Shown piece by piece: positions 1-11,168 of a DNA stretch of 64,000 nt. The stretch comes from Oopsacas minuta (taxonomy: Eukaryota; Porifera; Hexactinellida; Lyssacinosida; Leucopsacidae). The stretch spans positions 40,060 through 104,059 of the forward strand of contig JAKMXF010000013.1 in assembly GCA_024704765.1 (NCBI GenBank), written 5' to 3'. Within the stretch, counting starts at the first letter, position 1. Every line of letters starts with the position of its first letter. A model generated the notes under the pieces. That model saw nothing but the letters and a program-made list of their open reading frames with translations, made no database searches and was not told where the DNA came from. Position numbers and translations under genes: made by a program.

Positions 1-524
1 AGATATCAACAATTAATTTTACTAAACTTCCAACACAATGACAATATTGTGGCAAATTTCGAAATTTAAGAGAAACCTATCTCAATTAGCTGAATTTCAG
101 CATGAACAGATATTATTATAGATTGGCTAAAAGCTAACTCATCATCGGATTGTTATGTCATCTTGACTGTACTAAATTGTTCAAATTTGTATTACACTCG
201 AGGTACAAAGTGCGTAGTTTACTTACCCAAAAACAAATGACAGCTCCATTTTTACCACAGGTCATTAAAATACATGTACCAGGTATATTATATATCCACA
301 AAATTTTCCCTCAAGGAAGTTATTGCCCATTACCTATATCCTTTCCCGTAGCGACCCAAGAGTACTGACAAATTTTGTTGTTTCATACTTTTACACAAAG
401 CTCACGGATACGTTCGCCCTTCGCGCAGCGACCTAGCAAGTGAAAAATTCTAGTGAGGTTTGATTAGTACTTTTCTGTGCATATTTTGGTTCATATATCA
501 AAATTGAGTCCATCAAAATATATA
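1..524. other. Non-coding left edge
   Basis: AT-rich sequence with only short chance reading frames. I see no recognisable exon, RNA gene or repeat here. It ends at the TA dinucleotide that flanks the short inverted-repeat element starting at 525. Confidence 0.5.
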
Positions 525-1035
525 CAGTCAACTCCGCTTAATTGGGACACCGGTAATCAGGAAATCCGTTATATTGGGACAAATCTCCAGGAATGGAATC
601 ATTTCCATTTAAGTTTGTACTAAATATTTTTGGTTAATCGGGACAAACTCTCGTAATCGAATGAAAATTAATAACACAATCAAGAAGAAATTTCTCTTGA
701 TCTAGGAAATTCTATAAAGCTAAGTACTTGTACGAAATTTAGATAGATATAGACTAAATTATGGATTAATTTGCCCAAATCAAATTCTATTTACCAGTCA
801 TTATTATCAACATGATTCACTGAAGGCGCTAAAAAAATCCGATAAAGATTGTACGTTCGATGGGTTTGGCTCAATCATAGAGTGGTTAACTTGCTTTAGA
901 GGACTCGGGACTGAAAAAATAGAATAGTACTGCTATTTAGTATTTTTATTAGAATATCTCCGGTTGTTTGGGAACTCCGCTTTATCCGGGCAAAAGAACT
1001 GGAACCGATGTGTCCCGTTTGAGCGGAGTTGACTG
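525..1035. mobile_element. Pogo-like MITE with TA target site
   Basis: A 511-bp element bounded by inverted termini (CAGTCAACTCCGCTTAATTG on the left; the right end reads as its near complement, ending GCGGAGTTGACTG) and flanked on both sides by TA. The CAGT start and TA duplication are typical of the pogo/Tigger branch of Tc1/mariner elements. There is no transposase frame, so it would need a source element elsewhere. Its interior is shared, in opposite orientation, with 21611-22068: both hold a stretch beginning AGAGTGGTTAACTTGCTTT. It lies about 150 bp upstream of the otu-like start codon and could influence that promoter, but nothing in the sequence shows that it does. Confidence 0.8.
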
Positions 1036-1184
1036 TATTCGAAATCTATGATGTACGTATTAACCGACCGCTTACCGCTACCTATGTTTTCTAGATAAAC
1101 TTATTAATTCATTAGATTTATCTTTTCATAGTAGTGTTATTCATTATTATCTATCAACAATTTTTTGTGTACCCACATATTTCT

Positions 1185-3485
1185 ATGTCAAATCAATATT
1201 CAGGTTCGTCCTTCCAGTCCTCAATCTTGCAGGATGATAATCTGCTTTTTGATCAGCATTTGAAGAAATATTCTCTTTGGAGAAAACCTCTACCCAGAGA
1301 TGGCAATAGTATATTTCGTGCCGTTGCTGAACAACTTTTCAAATCACAGTTTCTTTTCTCGATTTTGAAGAATAATTATTTGCAATTTATTTCTACTCAT
1401 CCTGTTCAATTTCAATCAATGACTGAGAGGCTGACACCTTATCATATATCTTGCTCTGGCAATGATAACAACAAGCTCACCCTTAACTTATCTGTACTAT
1501 CTCAATTTTACAGGATAAAATTTTTCATTTATCGAGAGAGTACAGATATCCAGACAATTTCGAACGGTATTTTACAACCTTTGACTACACTATCTCTAGC
1601 ACGTTTAGAAGATGATCATTTTGATATTTTATATCCTGATTCATATAGGGATAACTTGGCTTTCGTTCAGTCTATATTTTATTCTATATTGTATAAAAAT
1701 ATATTTCAAATTGATTTACCTTTTAGCCGAAAAAACTTTACTTTGCAAACTATTCGAGAACCATACTTTATTACTCAGGATGCTTATGAATTCTCACACT
1801 TGGAACGTTGTTTTAATACCTCATATTTTGAGAATATCTCCTTAAGTCTTTGGAAATCAGAAGTTTCCTCTAATTCTAACACTATTTCTTCAAATATTCA
1901 ATCTTTAAAACTCTCCTCTTACTCATTGGGTGATGAAGTTAGAGTTTTTAGTCCTAACACCGAAAACAAGCCCTATTATGTTGGGAAAATATTGAATCTT
2001 AATGTAACTCCCGGCATGCATGAGGTACTAGCCTCCAATCGTGGGACAGAAATTGTTGATATTGGCCATCTTCAACCAGCATATGAAGATAATGATAAAT
2101 CCCAACTATCTTCACATACCAATGTACTTACTAATCCTGAAAGATCTCCCATTCCATCTCTACATAGTAGTGACCAAGTAAATTTGTTTAAAGATTCAAT
2201 AAATTCTAAAAATGAATTCGCACCTTCCTTCACACCTCATTGTGATCTAGCTCAAAATATCGTCCCTCATACAATTCAATCATCAAGATCTAGTTATATA
2301 TCACCTAAAGATTCTTTTACAGAGTTAAATAGTTGGGACATCGATTCTAAATCAGATCAACCACCAGGATTTGAGGACCAAGATATTGGTCATGGAGTTC
2401 AAAAAAGTGAAAATGCAAATAGTTCGAATTCTACAAATGTTTATAAGCCCACACATAGCCTCACCAATGCACATGGACCTAAGCATAAGTACGGCCCTCA
2501 ATCTGCTGTAGTGAAACAGAAATATCAACATGAACAGAATTTAACAGATTCAACATTGGTTATGAAACCTTTTGAACAAATTTATGAAACAGCCCATTCT
2601 CAAATTAAGAAACTTCAGTTTAAATTAAATAATTCTTCTGGGTTCTTAAGTCCAAAATTCTCAATTCACCCTGAAGGTAGCGATTTGCCTGAAGATAAGT
2701 TTATTTTACAATATTTTTACAATTTAGGAGTACAATATCAATTGATGCGGAGTCATGGATCAAGTTGGAAGGATGTTCTTCCTAACTCCTGTCCACCCTT
2801 ATATCATGATAGTAATTACCACTCCGGTAACCAAATGGTGCCACTTATGTTTCGTGATACTGCAGGTCTGTATTTCAGTCAGGATATGGTTGTGCCTAAC
2901 TATTTTTATGATATGGCTATGATGCCTTTCATTCAAGGGTATGCTCCTCCGTTAACATACAATTTGCAGGGTGAACCATTCCTAGTGCAAAACTTTGGTA
3001 AACATTTCAAAGAAGAATCAGATTCCGAGAAATTTCATCCCTCTATTAAACATGACGCCGTTTACGGGAATGAAGAGAATACCACTCGAAAACCGAATTC
3101 TTCAATCAGATCGAGACCCGAGAATGAATCTCATCTCACAAATTCAGGTTCTGTGGATAGTTTTGATGTATCTCCATTACATTTAATGAATTATAAAAAA
3201 CCTCTTGATGATCTTCAAAGTGACCCTTCTTCCTGGCCCCAACCTGGTGGCGACAAACAAGATATTCCTTGGATTAACAATGATCTTATTGAAAATCAAA
3301 GGGCAGCATATAGTAATGTTTTGAAAAAAGGAACTCAAAATAGACAACCTACTTATACAGCTGAGAGAACAATATATTCATCAAATAGTGGGGCGAGCTC
3401 TGTTGCTAAAAATTCTATGCCGAAGAAAAACTACCCAGGTTCCCAAAATGTTGGCCCTAATACATATGCTGCTCGTAAAACTTAA
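1185..3485 (+). CDS. otu: Ovarian tumor / OTUD4-like protein, catalytic Cys replaced by Ser
   Basis: Single uninterrupted frame of 766 codons. I chose the ATG at 1185 because the 17 codons before it look like untranslated sequence after a possible splice acceptor (CTTTTCATAG, ending at 1130). An OTU domain fills roughly residues 20-175: the block RDGNSIFRAVAEQL aligns with the catalytic motif of OTU deubiquitinases, and HFDILYP holds the catalytic His (His145). The nucleophile Cys is Ser42 (codon AGT). A Tudor-like domain lies near residues 245-303 (SLGDEVRVFS ... YYVGKILNLN). A conserved block at about 495-525 (HPEGSDLPEDKF ... LQYFYNLGVQY) matches the C-terminal signature of fly Otu. The rest is Ser/Asn-rich and probably disordered. 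Family members bind RNA or ubiquitin and act in germline RNA control. The Ser substitution suggests weak or no protease activity, although fly Otu also lacks the standard Cys motif. Lack of introns is unusual; a retrocopy is possible, but the frame is intact. Confidence 0.8.
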   Translation: MSNQYSGSSFQSSILQDDNLLFDQHLKKYSLWRKPLPRDGNSIFRAVAEQLFKSQFLFSILKNNYLQFISTHPVQFQSMTERLTPYHISCSGNDNNKLTLNLSVLSQFYRIKFFIYRESTDIQTISNGILQPLTTLSLARLEDDHFDILYPDSYRDNLAFVQSIFYSILYKNIFQIDLPFSRKNFTLQTIREPYFITQDAYEFSHLERCFNTSYFENISLSLWKSEVSSNSNTISSNIQSLKLSSYSLGDEVRVFSPNTENKPYYVGKILNLNVTPGMHEVLASNRGTEIVDIGHLQPAYEDNDKSQLSSHTNVLTNPERSPIPSLHSSDQVNLFKDSINSKNEFAPSFTPHCDLAQNIVPHTIQSSRSSYISPKDSFTELNSWDIDSKSDQPPGFEDQDIGHGVQKSENANSSNSTNVYKPTHSLTNAHGPKHKYGPQSAVVKQKYQHEQNLTDSTLVMKPFEQIYETAHSQIKKLQFKLNNSSGFLSPKFSIHPEGSDLPEDKFILQYFYNLGVQYQLMRSHGSSWKDVLPNSCPPLYHDSNYHSGNQMVPLMFRDTAGLYFSQDMVVPNYFYDMAMMPFIQGYAPPLTYNLQGEPFLVQNFGKHFKEESDSEKFHPSIKHDAVYGNEENTTRKPNSSIRSRPENESHLTNSGSVDSFDVSPLHLMNYKKPLDDLQSDPSSWPQPGGDKQDIPWINNDLIENQRAAYSNVLKKGTQNRQPTYTAERTIYSSNSGASSVAKNSMPKKNYPGSQNVGPNTYAARKT

Positions 3486-4139
3486 GAGCTATTCTTTTTC
3501 AATATATGATTAAGAATAATCGCATTAATTTCTATATTATTCAATTGGAAATTTCCTCTTTGTGTGTTCTTGTTATCCTCTATATTTTACTATCTGATTT
3601 AAATTATTCTCATGAAATTCATATAGTGAAAATGAAAAAAATATAATTCACCGAACTTTATGAATTGTGGCTGAGTCTAATCGTTGTCTGATATCTTACA
3701 CAAGCAAGTACGGCAGAGCCTTGATACTTCGATACTCGTTTAGTAGATATCATATATCTCATTACTAAATCATTGGATTATTCTGAAACAACTATAAAGT
3801 TTTCTGTGGGTAGGCAAAAGTAGCAGTCAAAGTCCAATATGCTCCAGTGAACTTAGAATTCATATATATATATTTAGACACTCAAGGGTTTCAATTTCAC
3901 CATCTGTTCAAATCAAAGCAGCGAACCATGTTAATCATTTCTGGCGGAAAATTGAGATGCCGAGAAAATTCATCTATATTTGATAATCTGGTCTTGATCT
4001 CTTATCAGAATAGAATAATAAATCAATTCTTTTTCTGACTTATTTTTAGAGTTCACTTTTTTACGAATTATCGATCGCATTTATTGAGAAAATAAATTGT
4101 CGAAATCACAACGCTTGATATTTTAAATTTTGTTTATAG
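3486..4139. other. 3' flank of the otu-like gene
   Basis: AT-rich, with an A-rich run near 3628-3645 that could mark the 3' end of the transcript. No canonical AATAAA close to the stop is convincing. No other gene is seen before the exon candidate at 4140. Confidence 0.35.
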
Positions 4140-4325
4140 CTTTCCCATTACGTACTTCAAAAATATATTCTTTGGTCCATCAATTCTTTTGGGTTGCATT
4201 GTCTTACTCTAAGTGGATATATCAGTGTTTTAGTGAAGCCGGACTATTTGAAATTCGCTGTGCTCCTGAGATAGTTCCTGTAACCATGGCTACCTGCACT
4301 GCGCTGGCTCCCATTATAGAGATTT
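4140..4325 (+). other. Possible 62-codon exon, unassigned
   Basis: An open stretch bounded by a good acceptor (TTTTGTTTATAG ending at 4139) and a good donor (GTATGT at 4326). Both boundaries are phase 1, so the exon would be symmetric. The reading frame contains WIYQCFSEAGLFEIRC and PEIVPVTMATCTALAPIIEI. I do not recognise the family. The reverse strand also holds a short open stretch over the same bases, so orientation is uncertain. It could be an internal exon of a gene downstream of the otu-like gene, or chance. Confidence 0.25.
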
Positions 4326-4879
4326 GTATGTATCTATTTACGAACATTTTCCTTTAAGAAATGTATAGATAAGACGTTAAGACCAACCATTGAATTTCAG
4401 TTTAATAATAATTGTCCTAATTACCTAACTAAAGTCTATAAATTTCCAACGAACACTACTAATTGAAATATTTCACTGTGCATTACAGCCTACATCTTCC
4501 AGGTAACACTGCATTGTGAACAGCGCTTCAAAATCTATATTCGATCGGTCGATGATGCCTATTGTACTTATTTACTGTACGTCAGCATAACATGCACATA
4601 GTGGACTGAAAATAATTCTTCGCTTTTACAACAGGCTTCTCGCTAGGCCTCTATCAGAAAGTACATGCCCTTCTTGAAAGCTATTGTATTCCTTAAACAC
4701 ATGGTGTAAGTGAGCTGTACCATTTGAGTCAATAGTATTATTTGAAGATTTCATCAACTATTGACAAAAGAAATACTGTGTTTACAGTACACTCTAGTGA
4801 TTTCAAAGATTCTAAAAACAATGACAAACTACCTATTCAATAATCATATTGTATCGTTCTAGTTAAATTGGATGTTGAC

Positions 4880-6445
4880 AAACGCCTGTTGCCCCCAAGA
4901 CTCTCACCTTCTCATTACAAGATTAGGTTCCCACTCTTTTACCAGAGGGCCTTCAGTTGAGATGCGAGTAAGATTATCAAGCGTAGTTGTATTCAAAATA
5001 AGCTAAGTGTCTTGGCTTATGGGAACCTGTCTTTGATATTAGAGATTAGAGTATCAATATAGGATTGAGCATTTCTAACAAAGTCCTCAGGTATAAGTGG
5101 ATGAGAAATATCAATATCTTGTAGTGTTGTTTCAAGATTCATCCTGTGTCCACTAATGTAGCGGATCTTTTTTTACATCTTCTAGAGTCAACAAACTGTC
5201 CTGTACGATGTCATCCACATTTAGTAAGTTCAGCGTGACTACCTGAAATACTCTCGAAAGGTTTCCAAGGATGGACAGAATGTCTGATAGCAAAAGTAAT
5301 GTGACCACGAATTTAGGCTTAGAAATTTGCAGTGAAAGTCCCAGAGCTATTAATAGCATTTCCTTCAGCAGCATCTTGTCCGAGTGTGAGCATTGCCGAC
5401 TTTAGGAATGTCTCAATGCATTAACAAGACTCTGTTGAGATAGCCATCGTGTTTCCGTTGGTCGTTGCATCTTTACCACTTGCTTATATATCTCCTGTTC
5501 CATTTCCCTTAGTGCTGCTGTTCTGACGGTGCTTCTGGAGAAATAAACATACACTTCATTCAGTGTATGCTGGAATCTTCTAACCAGACCTGACTTCTCA
5601 CCTGCATTGCAGGTTGCAAGAGAAGGTCAGTGAGCTGCACAATGGGTAGTAATGAAATTGGGTACCTGTCCTTTGAGACGAATTATTACGCCAGAGTGGG
5701 CGCCAACCATGACAGAGGCTCCATTACAAGCACTACCTGCAAGCTGAGAGAGATTAATTACCATAGGCACTTCGTAGATCAGGTAATTTTCAATTGAATC
5801 TGTTATAATATCAGTAGTGCCCTGAGACACTTCAAGCAATTTCAGATTTCTTGTTTGTACTTCAGCATCCGAAACAAGGTATTGAACACACAATTCATGT
5901 TGTTTGATCACTGAGATATCAGTTGCCTCATCCATGATTAGTGAATTATATGGGGATTTCTTGATACCTTCCAATAATTTCTCCTCCGGAGTATCACCAA
6001 TTGCTTGGACCAATTCAGCCATGATTTGTTCGGATTGATAATTTGCATTATTCCCCTTGACAAGATCTAGCAATGTTTTATTACCAAGCTGAATGTATAG
6101 CTCCTTTAGATCTGCGAAGTTTATTGTGTGTAGTGTTTCCTGTTTTTCCAGGAAGTACATGCATCGTAGGGCATCCTGAAAGCAACTTCATCAAGTGTAA
6201 GAATGCTAACATCTTTAATGAGCTCCATTACTGTCTGCTTTGTTGCTACCCGTACTATTCCCTCATGGTAGGCAACAGCACATGCTTCATGTGCATCACA
6301 GCCTTCGTGTTACAGAAGATGGTCGGGTTTGTTTTCAGTCAACGGTTCAGTTACAAAGACCTATGTTTTGCTCCTAGTTTTCAATGTATCATGGGAGCAG
6401 TAGAGACAATAGATCCCATCCTCTTTTAGCCAAAGACAGGGATGC
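4880..6445 (-). pseudogene. hAT-type transposase remnant (ZNF862/KIAA1586-like)
   Basis: Read from right to left. A TTF/BED-type zinc-finger start lies near 6445-6380 (PCLWLKEDGIYCLYC). A spacer follows, then the catalytic-region frame 6160-5627 with SLIMDEATDISVIKQHELCV and, at its end, ACNGASVMVGAHSGVI ... FITTHCAAH, the usual hAT pattern of target-Asp and CxxH regions. After a frameshift, TRWLSQQSLVNAL follows near 5460-5400, and DISHPLIPEDF ... IDTLISNIKDRF near 5125-5030. There are at least three frameshifts and several stops, so it cannot encode an active transposase. Domesticated genes of this family exist, but the breaks argue for decayed transposon sequence. Terminal repeats were not located. 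Confidence 0.75.
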
Positions 6446-7836
6446 TCATCACGATATCATTTAGTAGGGTATGAAAAAGAACTAGGATGCTACTTTTCAA
6501 TACTTGTTAAGCCAATCAAACATCATTCCAGGAGAATAATTGAATTCTAACAAACATAATGATGTTTATTTGCAGATGATATCAAAACAATTTATGAATT
6601 CTTTTTCCTATTCCCAGCGTTGAAAAGAGATAAGGTATTAGCAGCCATCAGAACCAAAATTTCCATCTCAATCCCTCTATCTCATTGATGTGGAGACTGT
6701 ACTATTAGTCAGGTTTTAACCGGACCAATGTTTGGATTGCTAATACCAACATTTACTCAATCTGGCCGACCTGAGTATCTCATATACTCTTCCTGAACAA
6801 AATATTTAGCCACATTGTCCCCATGGACTCGGAAGTGGCGAGTCCATGGGAGCACATTGTTCACAACCCGCGTAGCGCGAGCAAGCGAACTGCTTGCATA
6901 TATAATATTTCGACACTTCGATTATCTTTCCACATTGTCTCAAGGCACTAAAAATATTGAGTTTTTCAACTATACAACTAGTATAATGTGGATTGCAAAC
7001 TCTGTGACCAAAGAATTACCCATAAATTTGGAAAAAATACTAATAGATCATTTCCGGACGGGGGACAAACATTGGGGTAGGAGAGGATGAAAAACCAGTA
7101 TATTACTTTACATGGCATAGTAAAGATTTCATTGAAATCTCTGAAACTGATTTATCAGAATACACAGATTGCTATTTGACACTAGACTATCCTCAATCAT
7201 AATTATTTATTGTATAGGCCATCAGGACAATTCAACTATTGTCATAATTGTATGGATACTTTAGATATGGCTGAATAATTTGTTTGGGCAGGGTATTCAA
7301 GGTTCATTCAACCAATTTGAAATATACCTGCATCGTAAGGTATCTATATAGATTGTTAGTTTGGTTTTTGGGTGGGGTAGATTTTACGACTCAACGAGGA
7401 AGATTTTGGTTCAGGTAGCAGATGATGTACTTTCTGTGATGTGGACTTAAGGCAAAAAAGAAAGTTCGGGACAAATTCTACCTCCGGACATTAATACATA
7501 GGTACAGAGCTGCGTTACTAAGATTATGCATGACAAACTTCTTCAATTTTTGGGTCATTTTTGCTTTCCCTACTCAATACTCCAAATTTTGTGGTTTTTC
7601 TTGTTATTCATTGACATGCTCTACATATTCGGGGCAATTATCTAGAGATCTGGATTTATGAGAAAATCGAAATATTTTAATGTTCTTATATTTGGTTCAA
7701 TCAATTGATTGAGACAGTAATTTTAATTTTCGAAACACAAGGATCAACTCGTTAATTTTCCAAATTTATATATACACCAGTAAATAAACATTGAGTCATT
7801 TTTTGGAAAATATACAATTTGACCATTAAGTTAGTA
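6446..7836. other. Non-coding stretch
   Basis: AT-rich. It holds a perfect hairpin at 6820-6850 and a 91-codon open frame (6815-7090) with no recognisable domain that runs through the hairpin, so I do not call it a gene. Nothing else is supported. Confidence 0.4.
6820..6850. repeat. Perfect 11-bp hairpin
   Basis: CCCATGGACTC (6820-6830) and GAGTCCATGGG (6840-6850) are exact complements around a 9-base loop. It has no T-run after it and no known role; it could be the tip of an eroded foldback element. Confidence 0.7.
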
Positions 7837-8387
7837 CAGTCGACTCCGGTTAATCGGACCACTTTTGTCCAGAGTAAAGTGGTCCGATTACCCGGGGTGT
7901 CCGATTAACCGAAAAATCTTATTATCATTATTTTATTGCTAGATAAATATTTCTAGTCGATGGTAATCCTATTGCTAATTGAAAAAAGAAGTAATTGATT
8001 GTTGCTTAAGTGATCTTTCAGCATTTAAGTGAATTTTGTCAGCACAATCATCAATTTTAGTTCTGTCTAACCCTTGCTCAATAAAATATCTTTGTAGAAG
8101 ATAACAGCTGCGTTTTGCTCCATTGTTTGTTACTTTTTGTTGAATTTCAGGACATGAATCTCATCATCAGAACTTTCAATTTCATTAACATTTCTCCTTT
8201 TTCTTTTCATTTCCTCAACAATTTCTTCGACATTATCAAAGTTCTCAGGTTCGAAACAGGTTGTATCGTCATGATCTATTTCATCATATTCTTCTCCATT
8301 CACAACTTCCTCTATGCCTAGACTAATGCATTCGTTTGTTACAGGTGTTTCATTGTTCAGTAAGGTATTGTTAGAGAACCCAGCCTT
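7837..8387 (-). pseudogene. Pogo/Tigger-like transposase, C-terminal end with 3' terminal repeat
   Basis: The left boundary is a terminal repeat (TA then CAGTCGACTCCGGTTAATCG). Reading leftward from 8387, the protein has an acidic region (CFEPENFDNVEEIVEEMKRK, then SSDDEIHVL). After a frameshift near 8150 it has VTNNGAKRSCYLLQRYFIEQ and ends with SLKQQSITSFFN and a stop near 7979. This acidic stretch, followed by a helical segment and a QxxITSFF-type tail, is typical of pogo/Tigger transposases. The DNA-binding and DDE parts are missing because the sequence stops at the N at 8388. It is broken and truncated. Confidence 0.75.
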
Positions 8388-8388
8388 N
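8388..8388. other. Single N, likely contig join
   Basis: An N within the pogo-like transposase reading. The transposase resemblance does not continue clearly beyond it. It is one of seven such bases in the window. Confidence 0.55.
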
Positions 8389-9157
8389 CACAAATTAATT
8401 AGCAAGTTTACAACCGAATAATACTGTATTTGGAGAATAGTTCAATATTCGGTTGCAAACAGAAAATCAGTAACCGGTTGGGTTGCTATTCATAATACTG
8501 ATATTCGGTTCAATCGATTTCAGCCTTGTAAATTAGTAATAAATGTGGGCACAAGTACATGTATAACAATGGTTTCGAAGTGTTCAGTCAAAGAATTATG
8601 GTAAATTTCTGTGAGAACAAAATCCCAGATGACTATAATAGAATGCTGACCATTTACGAACTGAACAATTATGGGACAATTAATCAAAGACATTTATTAC
8701 TAAATAGATACTTATCAAACAAACCTTAAACTCTGTTTCTGCTATCGCTATAACTGAACAAACAAGTCAAAATACAAAGATAATTGCGTAATTTTCCCCA
8801 GTGATAGATTGAGGTTCCGAGCTGAATAAAAATCTAATTCTGCATATTGCTGAAATCTGAGTCCGCATGTTACTCAATTGTTATGGAAAGTTTAGATATA
8901 TATCCTATAATTAAATATATTTGTATCTCTATAATTAGAACCATTGTATCGCTAATTATATTATTTAATAAAGAACCAGAAGGGGATATTTTATTATGGC
9001 ATGGTCATACACCAGTGTGCACACGTGCACATCAACATGTTGGTGTACACGCGATTACACTGGTGTGCATGCGTACACACCAAGCACGTCCATAAACTGC
9101 AACATGTTTGTTAACATTATCCTGACCTAATCCATGAAATTTCGTTTCTTAGATATA
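8389..9157. other. Non-coding stretch with CA/TG-rich core
   Basis: AT-rich. Positions 9005-9090 are rich in alternating purine-pyrimidine and CA/TG steps, with ACACCAGTGT and ACACTGGTGT as opposed copies that could pair. No coding signal. Confidence 0.4.
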
Positions 9158-10465
9158 CAAGGGTTGTTCAATAAATAATGAGACATTTTTCATGATTCAG
9201 ATAGTAAACCTATACTTATGATAATTGATTATCAGATGTTTCGATAAATTCCACTTTTAACTTTATACACCGTTTGCATCGTTCTGGTGACTTTTTCAGC
9301 CCAGTGGTATACAATTCTATAGGCGTGCCTTTTTCTCACTGTTTTATTTCATACTACAGCTGTTTGAAATCCTCAAATCTCTTCCCTCGAAGAGGTCTCT
9401 TCATCTCTTCAAACAACCACTAGTCGCTGGGAGCCAGGTCTGGGCTATACGGGGGATGAGGGAGGCATTCGAATCCTAAGTCGTCAATTGCAGCCATTGT
9501 CTTGGAGCTTACATGGGGCCTTGCATTGTCATATTGCAGCAATACGCCATGTGTCAACTTGCCTCGCCTCTCACGTTTAATCGCTTGACGCAATTTTTTC
9601 AATTCGTCAACGTAATGATCACTGTTTATGGTTGTCTACTCAGGCAACCAGTCGAAGTGTATAATTCTTTCCCTATCCAAAATACTGTTGCTATTCTCTT
9701 CCCTGCTGATTTTGCTGCCTTTACCTTGATGGGTACAGTTCATCACTTCTCTCCCACTGCTTCAATTGAGTTTTGCTCTCTGATACATAATAATGAAACC
9801 AAGTTTCATCCCCCGTCTATACGATACAAAAAGTCTTCCTCTGCCTTGTATCTTGAAAGTAATTCTTTGCTAACTCTGACCCTTTAGCGTTTTTGTTCTT
9901 TTAAAAGAAGTTTTTGGGACCCAACGCGCAGTTGCCTTCGAAATTTCCAGATCTTCAGTGATAATCGAGTGTAGTGTGACTTTTGATATACCCACCCTCT
10001 CTTCTAACTCTCACAAGGTTATTCGTCTGTCCTCATCCAAAATTGTTTAGACCCTCTCGATATTACTGCGGTTTTTGAGGAAGTCGGACGACCTAGACGA
10101 GGGTCATCGTGGAGTGCCTCATCACCATTATCAAAGCGTTCGATCCATCTATATATGTTGGCTTTCGAAGGACATTCATCACCGAAAATATCCTGCATTT
10201 CACGAAGAATGTATGAGCCAGTCTTCCCCTTCTTCCACAGGAACCAAATTTTTTGTCGTTTTCCTTCTTTGCTAGAATCCATTAGTTGAAAAGTCGTCTA
10301 TATAAATGAAACTTTATACTGAAGAATATGTTAGTAGAGTAAAGAGTATATTGTATCGAAGTTAGACAATCAAGTTAGGCTTGTAATCTGATATTAGGCT
10401 TAGAGCTGTATTAACTAGAATATGAATTCGATACACTAGTCTCATTACTTATTGAACAACCCTTG
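9158..10465 (-). mobile_element. Full-length but broken mariner (DD34D)
   Basis: A 1308-bp element with inverted ends (CAAGGGTTGTTCAATAAATA on the left, mirrored at 10440-10465) and TA on both sides. The transposase is on the minus strand. The N-terminal helix-turn-helix frame is 10282-10019 (KGKTGSYILREMQDIF ... YRWIERFDNGDEAL ... DPRLGRPTS). A middle part near 9800-9650 is broken by stops. The catalytic part 9602-9420 has LLQYDNARPHV and PYSPDLAPSD. I count 34 residues between the two Asp residues, which is the mariner DD34D spacing. Several frameshifts and stops make it non-autonomous. Confidence 0.85.
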
Positions 10466-11168
10466 TATTTATCACACATTGCTTATAAAATTGATAATGA
10501 TCTTATTAAATATCCAATTCCTAATTTCACAAAACTCAAATGAAATGGAACGATGTGGATACAATATTTCTACTGGTTTGTGTTACCCCATTATGTATAA
10601 TTCTGTAGAACATATCTTGTTGACTTATTAGCATTTGAATAATTGTGCCATATGGGCCAGAAGTGGCGCATGACACCATAAATGGTATACAGTGTGAGAA
10701 TCATTTGAGATTCTCTAAACTGACGTTCAAATATTGTATAGCTGGGAATAAGTCAAATATTACAACATGTTTATTCATATACGAAGTGGTGCAATCATAG
10801 TTGATATGTACCACATCTGCCACTTGTGGAACAAATATGAAAAATGCTTATAAGTCAATTAGGTATGTTGTGAAGTTTCGAAATGTTCATACTGGGGTAA
10901 CACAGACCCGTAGAATTCATATATGCTATCAATATTATTCAATCCCATTTGAGTTTGCACAATTGTTAATTCAATATGCAATTAGATCATTATCTATTTG
11001 ATGAGCTAAGGGTGATTATAAAATATCTAATTACATGAATTTTCTTGGATTATGACAGGATAATGTTAACTAACACAGTTGTATAGCTCTTTCAGGTATA
11101 TTATCGTATGGATATTCAAGTGTTCGTCGTATAACCAAGAAAACTGTACCTTTTGTTGTGTTGAAATG
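10466..11168. other. Non-coding stretch
   Basis: AT-rich, with short chance frames only. I see no recognisable feature. Confidence 0.4.

Noticed and set aside
6815-7090. 91-codon plus frame across a hairpin
   Set aside because: It reads through a perfect inverted repeat and shows no domain.
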